Assembly: GCA_043421945.1 (NCBI GenBank)
Contig: JBHOGO010000011.1
Coordinates: 19,865-83,864 of the forward strand
Direction of reading: 5' to 3'
DNA length: 64,000 nt
Source: Thaumasiovibrio sp043421945
Lineage (GTDB): Bacteria > Pseudomonadota > Gammaproteobacteria > Enterobacterales > Vibrionaceae
Shown here one piece after another: positions 1 through 8,886 of this stretch. How positions within the stretch are numbered: the stretch's first letter is position 1; every line of letters starts with the position of its first letter. Position numbers and translations under genes: made by a program. The notes beneath the pieces were generated by a model. It was given only the letters and a program-made list of their open reading frames with translations, made no database searches and had not been told where the DNA came from.

Positions 1-2
1 GC

Positions 3-809
3 CATAAAGCGTTGAGTTCAAATATCAGTGATATTGTCGCAATGGGTGCGAAGCCGTGTTGGGTAACCCTTGCCTTAACACTGCCAAGTATCGATGAAGA
101 GTGGGTGGCTGGCTTTTGCCGTGGCTTTTTTGCTTTAGCAGAACGCCATAACATCCAGCTTGTTGGTGGTGACACGACCAGCGGCCCTCTTGCTATTACA
201 GTGACCATCCATGGCTCAGTGCCTGCTGGGGAAGCTTGGTTACGTCGTTCAGCAAAAGTGGGGGATAACCTCTATATTTCTCACCCGCTTGGGGATAGCA
301 AGGCCGGTTTAGAGTATGTATTGAACCCTGAGCGTTTAGCTATCCCCATGACCTCATCGGCGGTCCCAGTTTCTATTGATGCTCAACAAGTCAGCGAATT
401 TCAATCACTGCTACTAGAGCGCCATTTTTGTCGTTACCCTCCCGTCGAGCTTGTGGACCAACTGCGTGGCAAAATTCAGTGTGCGTTAGATATCTCTGAT
501 GGTTTAGCTGCAGACGTTGGCCACGTACTTAAAGCGTCGAAGGTGGGTGCTGAAATCGATGTCGATATGCTACCACTCTCTACTGCCCTCATCGCACACT
601 GTTATGGTGATAAAATCATGGCTCAGCAGATGGCTTTGACCAGTGGTGAAGAGTACGCCTTATGTTTTACCGCCCCTTCAGATTGCGACTTGAGCGATCT
701 ACCGGTGTATCGAATTGGTAGAGTCATTGAACAACCCGAATTACGTCTTGTAGCTTCTGGTCAGCCAGTCACGTGGCAGCTAGAGGGCTACGATCATTTT
801 GGAGAATAG
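3..809 (+). CDS. thiL: thiamine-monophosphate kinase, 5'-truncated by the window edge
   Basis: ATP-dependent kinase that turns thiamine phosphate into thiamine diphosphate, the last step of thiamine cofactor synthesis. The visible 268 residues match ThiL from the region just after the N-terminal nucleotide-binding part: NISDIVAMGAKP, the VGGDTTSGPL metal/ATP loop, the LDISDGLAADVGH motif and the C-terminal ending GYDHFGE. The frame is open to the left edge, so roughly the first 55-60 residues lie outside the window; the TTG near base 12 is inside the gene and not a start. Its end overlaps the region used as ribosome binding site by pgpA, so the two genes are probably co-transcribed, as in other gammaproteobacteria (nusB-thiL-pgpA order). 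Confidence 0.95.
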   Translation, partial: HKALSSNISDIVAMGAKPCWVTLALTLPSIDEEWVAGFCRGFFALAERHNIQLVGGDTTSGPLAITVTIHGSVPAGEAWLRRSAKVGDNLYISHPLGDSKAGLEYVLNPERLAIPMTSSAVPVSIDAQQVSEFQSLLLERHFCRYPPVELVDQLRGKIQCALDISDGLAADVGHVLKASKVGAEIDVDMLPLSTALIAHCYGDKIMAQQMALTSGEEYALCFTAPSDCDLSDLPVYRIGRVIEQPELRLVASGQPVTWQLEGYDHFGE

Positions 810-810
810 T

Positions 811-1290
811 GTGGACCCGAAACAGAAATTATCGCTATCTAACCCTTGGCACCTATTGGCATTAGGCTTTGGTAGTGGTCTATCACCCATTATGCCAGGT
901 ACGATGGGGACACTGGCTGCAATACCTTTTTACCTCCTTTTGGTACAGCTACCTTTAACGGTTTACTTAGCCATTACGGTGATTGCTGGCGTAATCGGCA
1001 TTAAAATTTGTGGGAAGACCGCTGGGGATATGGGGGTTCATGACCACGGTAGTATTGTGTGGGATGAGTTTGTCGGTTTTTGGCTTGCTATGGCATTTGT
1101 CCCCGTTGTGAGCTGGCAGTGGGTACTTGCTGGTTTTATTATTTTCCGTATTTTCGATATGGCGAAGCCGTGGCCAATCGGCTGGATTGATCGCCATGTT
1201 CATGGTGGTTTTGGCATCATGATTGATGATATTGTCGCGGGTATCATGACCATTGCTAGCTTGTGGATCATTGAACTTTACTGGTTCTAG
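811..1290 (+). CDS. pgpA: phosphatidylglycerophosphatase A
   Basis: Inner-membrane phosphatase that removes the phosphate from phosphatidylglycerophosphate to give phosphatidylglycerol. The 159-residue product has the PgpA landmarks: NPWHLLALGFGSGLSPIMPGTMGTL at the N terminus, the IVWDEFVGFW acidic motif and several hydrophobic segments, with FDMAKPWPIG near the C-terminal third. I chose the GTG at 811 because a GGAG sits at 801-804, six bases upstream; an in-frame TTG at 799 would overlap that site. It begins one base after the thiL stop, which implies translational coupling. Length is slightly below the E. coli protein. Confidence 0.95.
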   Translation: MDPKQKLSLSNPWHLLALGFGSGLSPIMPGTMGTLAAIPFYLLLVQLPLTVYLAITVIAGVIGIKICGKTAGDMGVHDHGSIVWDEFVGFWLAMAFVPVVSWQWVLAGFIIFRIFDMAKPWPIGWIDRHVHGGFGIMIDDIVAGIMTIASLWIIELYWF

Positions 1291-1314
1291 TCCCATTATC
1301 AGCTTTAGTGAATA

Positions 1315-1350
1315 GTGTGCCGTACACGCTTGTTGTTGCGGCACGCTTTC
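1315..1350 (+). terminator. weak terminator-like hairpin after pgpA
   Basis: GTGTGCCG (1315-1322) can pair with CGGCACGC (1339-1346), with one G-U pair and a 16-base loop, followed by only three T. It is the only terminator-like structure downstream of pgpA. The short T-run makes this tentative. Confidence 0.3.
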
Positions 1351-1449
1351 CATTGACAACTCTTTTCGTATTCATATTCTCTACGGATACTCTCTTCCGT
1401 TGATCGCTGCTTTCAATAGGTCAGCAACGTCGTAGTCTTTCTCTTCTTT

Positions 1450-1477
1450 CTGAGATTAATTTCCTGAGATTAATTTC
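1450..1477. repeat. 14-bp tandem duplication
   Basis: CTGAGATTAATTTC occurs twice in direct succession (1450-1463 and 1464-1477) in the AT-rich leader of the gene starting at 1534. It may be a slippage duplication; no function is evident. Confidence 0.8.
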
Positions 1478-1533
1478 ATTTTTGTAATATCAATTTTTCG
1501 ATCAGTTCTACACTTCAACTTGGGGGTAGAATT

Positions 1534-3630
1534 ATGAAAAATCGCGTATTTTTGAGTTCTGGCGTTTGTTTTCGCTTTTCACTATTGCTTGCGTTATTAG
1601 TCGCTCTATTGCTGTGGAGTCGTTTAGGGATGGCCACACCACCGCAAGGTATCGTCTTACCTGGGGGGTGGGAGGCTTGGGGAAATCGAGCGGAGAGTAT
1701 CCGTCAGTGGGAAGCCGACAACAGTGACATCGTTTTTGGCAGTCTTGGTGATGAAGCGCTGAATCGACAGACGGTTTCATTAGGGTATATGTATAGCCAG
1801 AAACTGGACTGTTTTCCTGGAGAGCAAGAGGCGTGGTTACATCGTTATTTATGGCAGCAAGACAGGACGCCTGAGCACCTTTATCTGCATGCAAAAGAGG
1901 ATACGACACTTCACTTTGATAAGCTGTCAGAAAAAGCACAAGCCTTTCTACAGGGAGAGCCTCTTCATGTCATGGTACAAAAAGGTCGGGTATTGAAGAC
2001 GGCCCGCTTCCCATTGCAATTTGAAGGAGATGAAGCTCTTGTGGTGATAGCCGCTCAGCCTTTTCTTTCCATTAAAACCGCGAATGTAGATGCATTATCT
2101 ATCACGATGGCGACGGCAGATTATCCTGGTGGTGAGATTACAGGTTGGAAATCTCTGGGTCGCCTAAATCATGATAGTTCAGTGACTGAGCGGCCACCTT
2201 TAGATCAGGGCGAAGGCATCTGGGAAATTGAGGAAGCCTTAAACCCTGTTGCGCCAAGAGTGGGCGATTTTTGGTTCAATACCGGTCATCCGACATTAAG
2301 TATGGAGATGCCCGTTTATGTGATGCGTTTAAACTGGGCACATAAGCAAGTATTGACGATGCCAATGCTCGATTACGGTTTGACAAAACAGAGTGATAGC
2401 CAAGTAATGATCCCTGGTTGGGATTGGCAAAATGATCGTAATAAAGATGGTTACTTGGATGATGAAGAGTTTACGAATCGAGTTAACCCACAGGTGTCGT
2501 CTCGCTACGCCTCTCAATCACGGTTAATCCCTTTGGGCAATATGTGGCCGGGGACCTGCTGGATGCGAACTAACTTTGCTGATACAGCGGCTAATCAGGC
2601 ACACCGAGAATGGTATGCCTTCGACTGGCATCGGCAAGGGTTAAGTGGCGCATACAATGATGATATGGCAAAGCTGCTTGGCAATAACCAGTTTCGCGTT
2701 GTTCAAGGTGGGGCGATTGCTGAGCTACCTAGCGCAGTACTCGGTAGCGATGAAGCAGCAGTGATTTATGCCAAGCAGATGGCGGCATTTTTACTCTCGA
2801 TTAAGCAGTCTCAGCCTGAAGCCAAGTTGGCCGCTAATATTTCAGAGCTTAATTTGTGGCGTTACTCGTCGTGGCCACCTGAACTACGAGATGTGTTTGA
2901 TGTGTGGCTAAGGGAGCATTATCTCTATGCTGGCATGGGCATTTTTGCCTTGCAGCAGCGGTGGGAGCACTTTGCACTAACAGCTTTGGGCGATGAAAGC
3001 TTATTGATGACGACGACACGATTTAGCCGCAGTGCGTTGGATACTAAGAATCAAGCGGCTTGGGAAATGGATATAGCCACGGGGCTCGCGCTTTACTATT
3101 TCTTCCACACACCGGAAAAGACCTCTTATCACAGTTGGAATCAAACCTTTTACTATGGCAGTGGGCCGACAGATGAACATAATTGGTATCAACCTGGTGT
3201 CCCTAAGAATCAGGCATACCGCCCTTCATCAATGCTAAGTCATGACTTAGGAATGCCTGTAGAGGCATCTCGTGGAGGTGATACAAGTAACATTGTACCT
3301 TGGGTACTGAAAGATAAATTAGAAGCGTCTAAGGTCGCTTCTCTTCTTCAGCAAGCGCCTTCAGGTTGGTTTGGATTAGATGTAAAAAAGGCCTGGCCGT
3401 GGTCAAAGACGTTTAACGCGATCGGAAGAGAGTTTGAGAATGGCTTAGTGGTCTATTTTGCGGGCTCTTCAAGAGCCGATAGTAGTGCTTGGCAGCAGGA
3501 AGCTTATGAGATTACTTTACCAGCAATGTATCAGCGCGTGAATTGGGATGGATCGTTGTCAGCACCAAGTGATGTCATTGACTTGTTCCCGTATGAAGGG
3601 GCTATTTTCGTTAAGCCAATAGTAGAGTAG
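1534..3630 (+). CDS. secreted protein of unknown function, glycoside-hydrolase-like, with an EF-hand
   Basis: I do not recognise a named family. The 698-residue product begins with a signal peptide: basic MKNR, a long Leu/Ala core and probable cleavage after LGMA near residue 34. Residues 301-312 form a canonical EF-hand calcium loop (DRNKDGYLDDEE). The middle resembles uncharacterised TIM-barrel glycoside hydrolases: GAYNDDM looks like the strand-end acidic motif, and the C-terminal stretch (REFENGLVVYF, then LPAMYQRVNWDGS and LFPYEGAIFVKP) resembles the beta-sandwich end of GHL-type hydrolases. It is rich in Trp and Tyr, as carbohydrate-binding proteins often are. A G-rich ribosome site (GGGGGTAG) lies just before the ATG. 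It stands alone between pgpA and the convergent dxs, an insertion into a conserved neighbourhood. The hydrolase assignment is inference. Confidence 0.6.
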   Translation: MKNRVFLSSGVCFRFSLLLALLVALLLWSRLGMATPPQGIVLPGGWEAWGNRAESIRQWEADNSDIVFGSLGDEALNRQTVSLGYMYSQKLDCFPGEQEAWLHRYLWQQDRTPEHLYLHAKEDTTLHFDKLSEKAQAFLQGEPLHVMVQKGRVLKTARFPLQFEGDEALVVIAAQPFLSIKTANVDALSITMATADYPGGEITGWKSLGRLNHDSSVTERPPLDQGEGIWEIEEALNPVAPRVGDFWFNTGHPTLSMEMPVYVMRLNWAHKQVLTMPMLDYGLTKQSDSQVMIPGWDWQNDRNKDGYLDDEEFTNRVNPQVSSRYASQSRLIPLGNMWPGTCWMRTNFADTAANQAHREWYAFDWHRQGLSGAYNDDMAKLLGNNQFRVVQGGAIAELPSAVLGSDEAAVIYAKQMAAFLLSIKQSQPEAKLAANISELNLWRYSSWPPELRDVFDVWLREHYLYAGMGIFALQQRWEHFALTALGDESLLMTTTRFSRSALDTKNQAAWEMDIATGLALYYFFHTPEKTSYHSWNQTFYYGSGPTDEHNWYQPGVPKNQAYRPSSMLSHDLGMPVEASRGGDTSNIVPWVLKDKLEASKVASLLQQAPSGWFGLDVKKAWPWSKTFNAIGREFENGLVVYFAGSSRADSSAWQQEAYEITLPAMYQRVNWDGSLSAPSDVIDLFPYEGAIFVKPIVE

Positions 3631-3710
3631 TTCTACTGGCGTGGTCAGCTTGAGTGTTCAACATGCTAAATATAAAAATTGCTTGGACATAGAGAGATGA
3701 GCAGTGAGTA

Positions 3711-3750
3711 GAAACAAAAACGCCTGCAAACTATTTGTTATTTGCAGGCG
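3711..3750 (-). terminator. intrinsic terminator of the xseB-ispA-dxs operon
   Basis: CGCCTGCAAA (3721-3730) and TTTGCAGGCG (3741-3750) form a perfect 10-bp stem with a 10-base loop. On the minus strand the stem is followed by GTTTTTGTTT-type sequence (3711-3720). It lies 25 bp past the dxs stop, and may also help stop the convergent gene ending at 3630. Confidence 0.9.
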
Positions 3751-3774
3751 CTTCGTTTTAGCAATAAATGCTCA

Positions 3775-5667
3775 CTATTTAGCAAGGTAATCGCGAATGC
3801 GTTTCTCAATGCCGATGCCGTCGAGGCCGAGCATGCTATGGAGCTCTTGTTGAGTCCCTTGCTCGACAAATTTATCCGGAAGACCGAGGGTAAGCACCGG
3901 TTTAGGCTGCTTTGATTGCATGAGGTGTTCGATAACACCACTACCAGCGCCACCGATGATGGCATTCTCTTCCAAGGTAACGAGTACATCGTGAGAGGCT
4001 GCTAATTCATCGATAAGTGCCGTATCTAACGGTTTAGCAAAACGCATATCTGCAACGGTTGCACCAAGGGTTTCTGCTGCTTCTAGCGCACCTGAGACAA
4101 GCGTACCGAAGTTTAAAATAGCAACGCGAGCATTGGCATCACTATTCTCAGTTAGCGGGCTCTGCTTGATGATACGCCCTTTACCAATTTCTAATGCTGT
4201 CATCTCTTGACTGATTTCAATGCCTCGACCATTTCCGCGTGGGTAGCGAACGGCAGTTGGCCCTTGATGTTTATGACCGGTATAAAGCATCTGGCGACAT
4301 TCGTTTTCATCACTTGGTGTCATGATCACCATGTTAGGAATACAGCGCATAAAGCTAATATCAAAGGCACCTTGGTGAGTTTGGCCGTCGGCACCCACTA
4401 AACCACCACGGTCAATCGCAAACATAACCGGAAGATCCATGATAGCGACATCATGAATAAGCTGATCATAGCCACGCTGCAAGAACGTTGAATAGATAGC
4501 AACGACGGGGTGATAACCACCAATAGCCATTCCTGAGGCAAGTGTCACCGCATGTTGCTCTGCGATGGCGGCATCAAAATATTGTTTAGGGTATGCTTTT
4601 GAAAAGCCGACCATCCCTGAGCCTTCACGCATGGCTGGGGTAATCGCCATCAGTTTTTCGTCTTCGGCAGCCATATCGCACAACCAGTCACCAAAAACCT
4701 TAGAAAACGTTGGTTTACTACTGGCTGATTTAGGCAGTGAATCTTCGCTTGGGTCAAATTTAGGCACGCCGTGATAGCCAATCGGATCTTTTTCAGCTGG
4801 TGCGTAACCTTTGCCTTTTTTCGTCATCACATGCAAGAACTGCGGCCCTTTCAGGTTACGCATGTTCTTCAGTGTTTTGACCAGCTCTTCAACATCATGC
4901 CCATCAACAGGACCGATATAATTAAAGCCTAACTCTTCGAAAAGTGTACCCGGAACCACCATGCCTTTAAGGTGCTCTTCTGCACGACGGACAAGTTCTT
5001 TAATCGGTGGTGCACCAGCAAGTACTTTCTTGCCGCCTTCACGGATACTGGCGTATGTGCTGCCCGATAGCATTTGTGCCAGACGGTTATTAAGTGCGCC
5101 AACATTCTCTGAAATTGACATCTCATTATCATTGAGGATAACGAGCATATCAGGGTGTATATCACCGGCGTGGTTCATTGCTTCGAATGCCATACCGGCA
5201 GTAATGGCACCATCACCAATGACGCTGACGACTTTACGACCTTTTCCTTCACTGGCGGCGGCGATAGCCATTCCTAAACCAGCGCTGATAGAGGTGGATG
5301 AATGACCAACAGAAAGGACGTCATATTCACTTTCTCCACGCCATGGGAAAGGGTGGAGTCCATCTTTTTGACGAATGGTCGGCATAGCGTCACGTCGGCC
5401 CGTCAAAATCTTATGCGGGTATGCTTGATGGCCTACATCCCAGATGAGGTGATCAAATGGGGTGTTGTAGACATAATGAAGTGCGACGGTGAGTTCAACA
5501 ACACCTAAGCCTGACGCTAAGTGGCCACTTGACTGGCTCACTGAGTTTAGCAGATAGGCTCTTAGCTCGTTGCATAGCCCCGGTAATGACTCCCGAGACA
5601 TCAACCGCATTTCATCTGGGGTATTTGCCATCGCAAGTGTCGGGTATTTTGAAATATCCAATGTCAT
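3775..5667 (-). CDS. dxs: 1-deoxy-D-xylulose-5-phosphate synthase
   Basis: Thiamine-diphosphate enzyme that condenses pyruvate and glyceraldehyde-3-phosphate to DXP, the entry step of the MEP isoprenoid pathway. The 630-residue product shows IWDVGHQAYPHKILTGRR near the N terminus, the ThDP motif starting GDGAITAGMAFEAMNHA and ending LNDNEMSIS, DGHDVEELVKTL, the transketolase middle domain with AEQHAVTLASGMA, and DRGGLVGADGQTHQG. An upstream in-frame start would add 20 residues not seen in the family, so I chose the ATG at 5667 (MTLDISKYPTLAM). It follows ispA by 28 bp and is the last gene of xseB-ispA-dxs. Confidence 0.97.
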   Translation of the reverse strand: MTLDISKYPTLAMANTPDEMRLMSRESLPGLCNELRAYLLNSVSQSSGHLASGLGVVELTVALHYVYNTPFDHLIWDVGHQAYPHKILTGRRDAMPTIRQKDGLHPFPWRGESEYDVLSVGHSSTSISAGLGMAIAAASEGKGRKVVSVIGDGAITAGMAFEAMNHAGDIHPDMLVILNDNEMSISENVGALNNRLAQMLSGSTYASIREGGKKVLAGAPPIKELVRRAEEHLKGMVVPGTLFEELGFNYIGPVDGHDVEELVKTLKNMRNLKGPQFLHVMTKKGKGYAPAEKDPIGYHGVPKFDPSEDSLPKSASSKPTFSKVFGDWLCDMAAEDEKLMAITPAMREGSGMVGFSKAYPKQYFDAAIAEQHAVTLASGMAIGGYHPVVAIYSTFLQRGYDQLIHDVAIMDLPVMFAIDRGGLVGADGQTHQGAFDISFMRCIPNMVIMTPSDENECRQMLYTGHKHQGPTAVRYPRGNGRGIEISQEMTALEIGKGRIIKQSPLTENSDANARVAILNFGTLVSGALEAAETLGATVADMRFAKPLDTALIDELAASHDVLVTLEENAIIGGAGSGVIEHLMQSKQPKPVLTLGLPDKFVEQGTQQELHSMLGLDGIGIEKRIRDYLAK

Positions 5668-5695
5668 AATTACAGCGCTGTTTTTTTTTAATGTA

Positions 5696-6580
5696 TTAGT
5701 TATTACGCTCGATGACGTATCGGGCAAAAACTTCCAGGGATTCGGTATTGTACGGGATCTGCTTCAAAGCGTGTAGCGCTTCTTTGTAGAGAGCTTGCGC
5801 TTTTTCTTGAGCTTGCTCCAACCCTAGGAGTGAAGGGTAGGTACTTTTTTGTGCTTCAATGTCAGAACCTTGAGGTTTTCCGAGTGTTTCAGTATCGCTA
5901 GTAATATCCAGTATGTCATCTTGGACTTGAAAAGCGAGCCCGATGGCGTAAGCGAAGCGATCTAAGTGAGAGGTTACTACTGGGTCAATATTACCGCTGG
6001 CGAGTGCCCCAAGTTGTACAGCGCAACGAATCAGAGCACCTGTTTTATTCACATGGATTTTTTCTAGTTCTTCAAGTGGTACGAGGCGGCCTTCCGCACT
6101 GAGATCAAGAGCTTGCCCCAGACACATTCCTGATGCACCTGCTGCTTTAGCAAGCGCTGCCACCATTTCGATCCGCTTAGCATCAGGATGCATCTCACCA
6201 TTAGCGAGTATTTCAAACGCCAGCGTCTGAAGTGCATCGCCCGCTAAGATTGCGGTCGCTTCATCAAAGGCTTTATGGCAAGTCGGTTGCCCACGACGTA
6301 GAGCATCGTCGTCCATGGCTGGTAAATCATCATGGATGAGAGAATAAGCATGGACACATTCAATCGCGGCCGCCGGAGCATCTAAAAGTGAAAGATCTGT
6401 TCCGAGCATTTCCCCCACAGAGTATACGAGAAATGGGCGAGCGCGTTTGCCGCCTAACAGTGCGCCATGACGCATTGCTTGAATAAGGGGATTACTCTGT
6501 TCTGGGAGAGCTTCTAACCAGTGTATTAATTGCTGGTTATTCCGTTGCTGATAACGCGTAAGGTGCGCTTTAAAATCCAT
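5696..6580 (-). CDS. ispA: farnesyl diphosphate synthase (geranyltranstransferase)
   Basis: Prenyl transferase that adds isopentenyl diphosphate to dimethylallyl and geranyl diphosphate to make farnesyl diphosphate, precursor of ubiquinone and undecaprenyl phosphate. The 294-residue protein has the first Asp-rich motif LIHDDLPAMDDD, GGKRARPFL near the N terminus and the second Asp-rich motif FQVQDDILD followed by GKPQGSD. The ATG at 6580 (MDFKAHLTRYQ) is preceded by an AGGTGA ribosome site at good spacing; a longer frame upstream would read through the xseB stop. Its start lies four bases after the xseB stop, so the two are translationally coupled. Confidence 0.96.
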   Translation of the reverse strand: MDFKAHLTRYQQRNNQQLIHWLEALPEQSNPLIQAMRHGALLGGKRARPFLVYSVGEMLGTDLSLLDAPAAAIECVHAYSLIHDDLPAMDDDALRRGQPTCHKAFDEATAILAGDALQTLAFEILANGEMHPDAKRIEMVAALAKAAGASGMCLGQALDLSAEGRLVPLEELEKIHVNKTGALIRCAVQLGALASGNIDPVVTSHLDRFAYAIGLAFQVQDDILDITSDTETLGKPQGSDIEAQKSTYPSLLGLEQAQEKAQALYKEALHALKQIPYNTESLEVFARYVIERNN

Positions 6581-6584
6581 TATT

Positions 6585-6821
6585 TCAGTCACCTTGGTAC
6601 TCTTCGAGGGGGGCGTTATCATCCGCTTGCATAAGAATATCTATTTTTTGTTGGGCATTGCTGAGTGTTTGTTGGCTGTGACGGGCAAGTGAAATGCCGC
6701 GCTCGAATTTTTTCAATGCGTCATCTAACGCTAATTCACCAGATTCTAACTGAGAGACTATTTGTTCCAACTCTGATAGTGCCGCTTCAAAGCTCATATT
6801 TTCGGGTTTCTTACTGGCCAT
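6585..6821 (-). CDS. xseB: exodeoxyribonuclease VII small subunit
   Basis: Small subunit of the ssDNA exonuclease ExoVII (partner XseA is not in this window). The 78-residue helical protein shows the family signature SFEAALSELEQIVSQLESGEL, then LDDALKKFERGISLARHSQQTL, then a C-terminal acidic tail. I chose ATG at 6821 over a TTG eight codons upstream, because the resulting length agrees with the usual 80 residues. It is the first gene of the xseB-ispA-dxs operon and is divergent from pomA. Confidence 0.94.
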   Translation of the reverse strand: MASKKPENMSFEAALSELEQIVSQLESGELALDDALKKFERGISLARHSQQTLSNAQQKIDILMQADDNAPLEEYQGD

Positions 6822-7049
6822 AATCTCAATCTGTTTTTGGGTCAACGTGCGGAAAACTTATCGCAGTGATCATAAAATGTAAATTATGTCACGGTAGACA
6901 AGGATTGAGCTACTACTTAAATAGTTAAATGTGCCTCTTTGTTAACTTCGTTATGTGAAAAAGACTAAATTGCTGGAAGCTACTGCCGATAGAGCCAATA
7001 ATCGGTAGAATAAATAATATTTTACGCGCAACACGTAAGGGGAATGAGT

Positions 7050-7814
7050 GTGGATTTAGCGACGCTGTTAGGAATCATCGGGGCGTTCGGGTTTATTGTC
7101 ATGGCAATGATGCTCGGTGGAAGCATCTCAATGTTTGTCGACATCCCATCAATACTCATTGTATTTGGGGGGAGTCTCTTCGTTGCCTTGATGAAATTCA
7201 ATATGGGACAGTTCTTTGGTGGCTTTAAAATTATGGGCAAAGCGTTCATGTTTAAGGCTGATAAGCCCGAGGATCTGATCGCTAAAATTGTTGAAATGGC
7301 CGACGCTGCTCGAAAAGGTGGATTCCTTGCCCTAGAAGAGATGGAGATCACTAACAGCTTTATGCAGAAAGGCATCGACTTACTGGTTGATGGGCATGAT
7401 GCTGAAGTGGTTAAGTCAGCCTTGTCGAAAGATATCACCATGACGAGTGAACGGCATGAGCAGGGAGCAAGCATTTGGTCTGCGCTAGGTGATGTGGCAC
7501 CAGCGATGGGAATGATCGGCACGTTGATCGGACTGGTTGCCATGCTTTCTAACATGGATGATCCTAAATCGATCGGTCCAGCGATGGCCGTTGCCTTGTT
7601 GACAACACTTTATGGTTCGATGTTTGCCAACATGGTCTGTCTGCCTATAGCGGATAAGTTGATGCTGCGTAAGGAAGAAGAAAAGTTAAATCGTCGATTA
7701 ATTATGGATGGCGTATTGGCCATTCAAGATGGACAAAATCCTCGCGTCATCGATAGCTTATTGAAGAACTATCTAAACGAGAAAAAACGTGCTGTCGATG
7801 CTGATGCCGTATAG
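7050..7814 (+). CDS. pomA: sodium-driven flagellar motor stator protein PomA
   Basis: Membrane stator subunit that forms the Na+ channel of the polar flagellar motor with PomB (MotA/ExbB family). The 254-residue product matches vibrio PomA along its length: MDLATLLGIIGAFGF, VDIPSILIVFGGSL, the cytoplasmic segment ADAARKGGFLALEEMEI, and the channel helices GDVAPAMGMIGTLIGLVAMLS and GPAMAVALLTTLYGSMFAN. The GTG at 7050 is chosen because AAGGGGA at 7038-7043 ends just before the ATG at 7044 but is correctly spaced from the GTG two codons on. pomB follows 12 bp after the stop. Confidence 0.97.
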   Translation: MDLATLLGIIGAFGFIVMAMMLGGSISMFVDIPSILIVFGGSLFVALMKFNMGQFFGGFKIMGKAFMFKADKPEDLIAKIVEMADAARKGGFLALEEMEITNSFMQKGIDLLVDGHDAEVVKSALSKDITMTSERHEQGASIWSALGDVAPAMGMIGTLIGLVAMLSNMDDPKSIGPAMAVALLTTLYGSMFANMVCLPIADKLMLRKEEEKLNRRLIMDGVLAIQDGQNPRVIDSLLKNYLNEKKRAVDADAV

Positions 7815-7826
7815 AGGGTGAGATAA

Positions 7827-8744
7827 ATGGAAGAAGAAGACGATTGCAAATGTCCGCCCGGTGCCCCGTTATGGATGGCAACCTTTGCGGATCTTGCCAC
7901 CTTGCTGATGTGTTTCTTCGTACTACTGTTGTCGTTTTCTGAGATGGATGTACTTAAATTCAAACAGATAGCAGGTTCGATGAAGTTTGCCTTTGGTGTG
8001 CAAAATATGTTGGAAGTGAAAGACATACCAAAAGGCACCAGTGTTATTGCACAAGAATTTCGACCGGGGCGGCCTGAACCCACGCCGATCGAGGTCATCA
8101 TGCAGCAAACGATTGATATGACGCAGCGCTCCCTCGACTTTCATGAGGGGGAAACCGACCGAGCCAGTGGCACGCAGCGTGAAGCGGGCAAATTAACGGG
8201 TGGCCAATCCAACACGGTCGCCACGCAAGAGAACGAAAATAGCGAATCGGAGATGGAGGAGTCGCAAGCACAGTTGATGCAAGTGATTCAACAAGCGCTA
8301 GAAAGAGAGATTGTTGAAGGTGCTATTGAACTCGAAAGTTTAGGGCAGCAACTGGTGATTCGCATTAAAGAAAGGGGCGCATTTCCATCGGGCTCTGCAT
8401 TTTTACAGCCTCGTTTCCGCCCTTTAGTGCGTCAAGTCGCCGAGCTCGTTAAGGATGTCCCCGGAGAAATCACGGTAACAGGGCATACTGATAGTGGGCC
8501 GCTTGACTCTGAGCTATATCGTTCGAATTGGGATCTTTCTGCACAGAGAGCGGTTTCTGTCGCGCAAGAGATGGAAGAAGTACAAGACTTTGATCACCGT
8601 CGACTTCGTGTCGTTGGAATGGCTGATACCTTGCCATTAGAAGACAACGGTACAGAAGATGGAAGAAGAGCCAACCGTCGAGTTGAGATTGCCGTTAATC
8701 AGGGTAAACCACACTACTCGGAAGAGGTGACTTCAGAGCAATAA
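7827..8744 (+). CDS. pomB: sodium-driven flagellar motor stator protein PomB
   Basis: Second stator subunit (MotB family). The 305-residue protein has a short acidic N terminus, one membrane helix (WMATFADLATLLMCFFVLLLSF) carrying the ion-binding Asp at residue 22 (FADLATLL), a periplasmic linker rich in Glu and Gln, and a C-terminal OmpA-like peptidoglycan-binding domain (ITVTGHTDSGPL, NWDLSAQRAVSV, RRANRRVEI). Family knowledge: the Asp conducts Na+ and the OmpA domain anchors the stator to the wall. It is co-transcribed with pomA and ends before a strong terminator at 8781. Confidence 0.97.
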   Translation: MEEEDDCKCPPGAPLWMATFADLATLLMCFFVLLLSFSEMDVLKFKQIAGSMKFAFGVQNMLEVKDIPKGTSVIAQEFRPGRPEPTPIEVIMQQTIDMTQRSLDFHEGETDRASGTQREAGKLTGGQSNTVATQENENSESEMEESQAQLMQVIQQALEREIVEGAIELESLGQQLVIRIKERGAFPSGSAFLQPRFRPLVRQVAELVKDVPGEITVTGHTDSGPLDSELYRSNWDLSAQRAVSVAQEMEEVQDFDHRRLRVVGMADTLPLEDNGTEDGRRANRRVEIAVNQGKPHYSEEVTSEQ

Positions 8745-8780
8745 ACGCCGTTTGAACCGTTAGGCTGACAGCTGTAAATA

Positions 8781-8808
8781 AGAGGGGTACTAAATGCCCC
8801 TCTTTTTA
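8781..8808 (+). terminator. intrinsic terminator of pomAB
   Basis: AGAGGGG (8781-8787) pairs with CCCCTCT (8797-8803) around a 9-base loop and runs into TTTTT. It lies 37 bp past pomB and separates the motor genes from thiI. Confidence 0.92.
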
Positions 8809-8886
8809 TGTGTAGATGAGTTCACCCTATTGGTCGCATGATGTATAATCCGCGCCTTTCTCCAGCATCAACTAGTGAAACGTGAT

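Noticed and set aside
12..14. TTG as the start of the first gene
   Set aside because: The frame is open upstream and the product lacks the ThiL N terminus; the gene is cut by the window edge.
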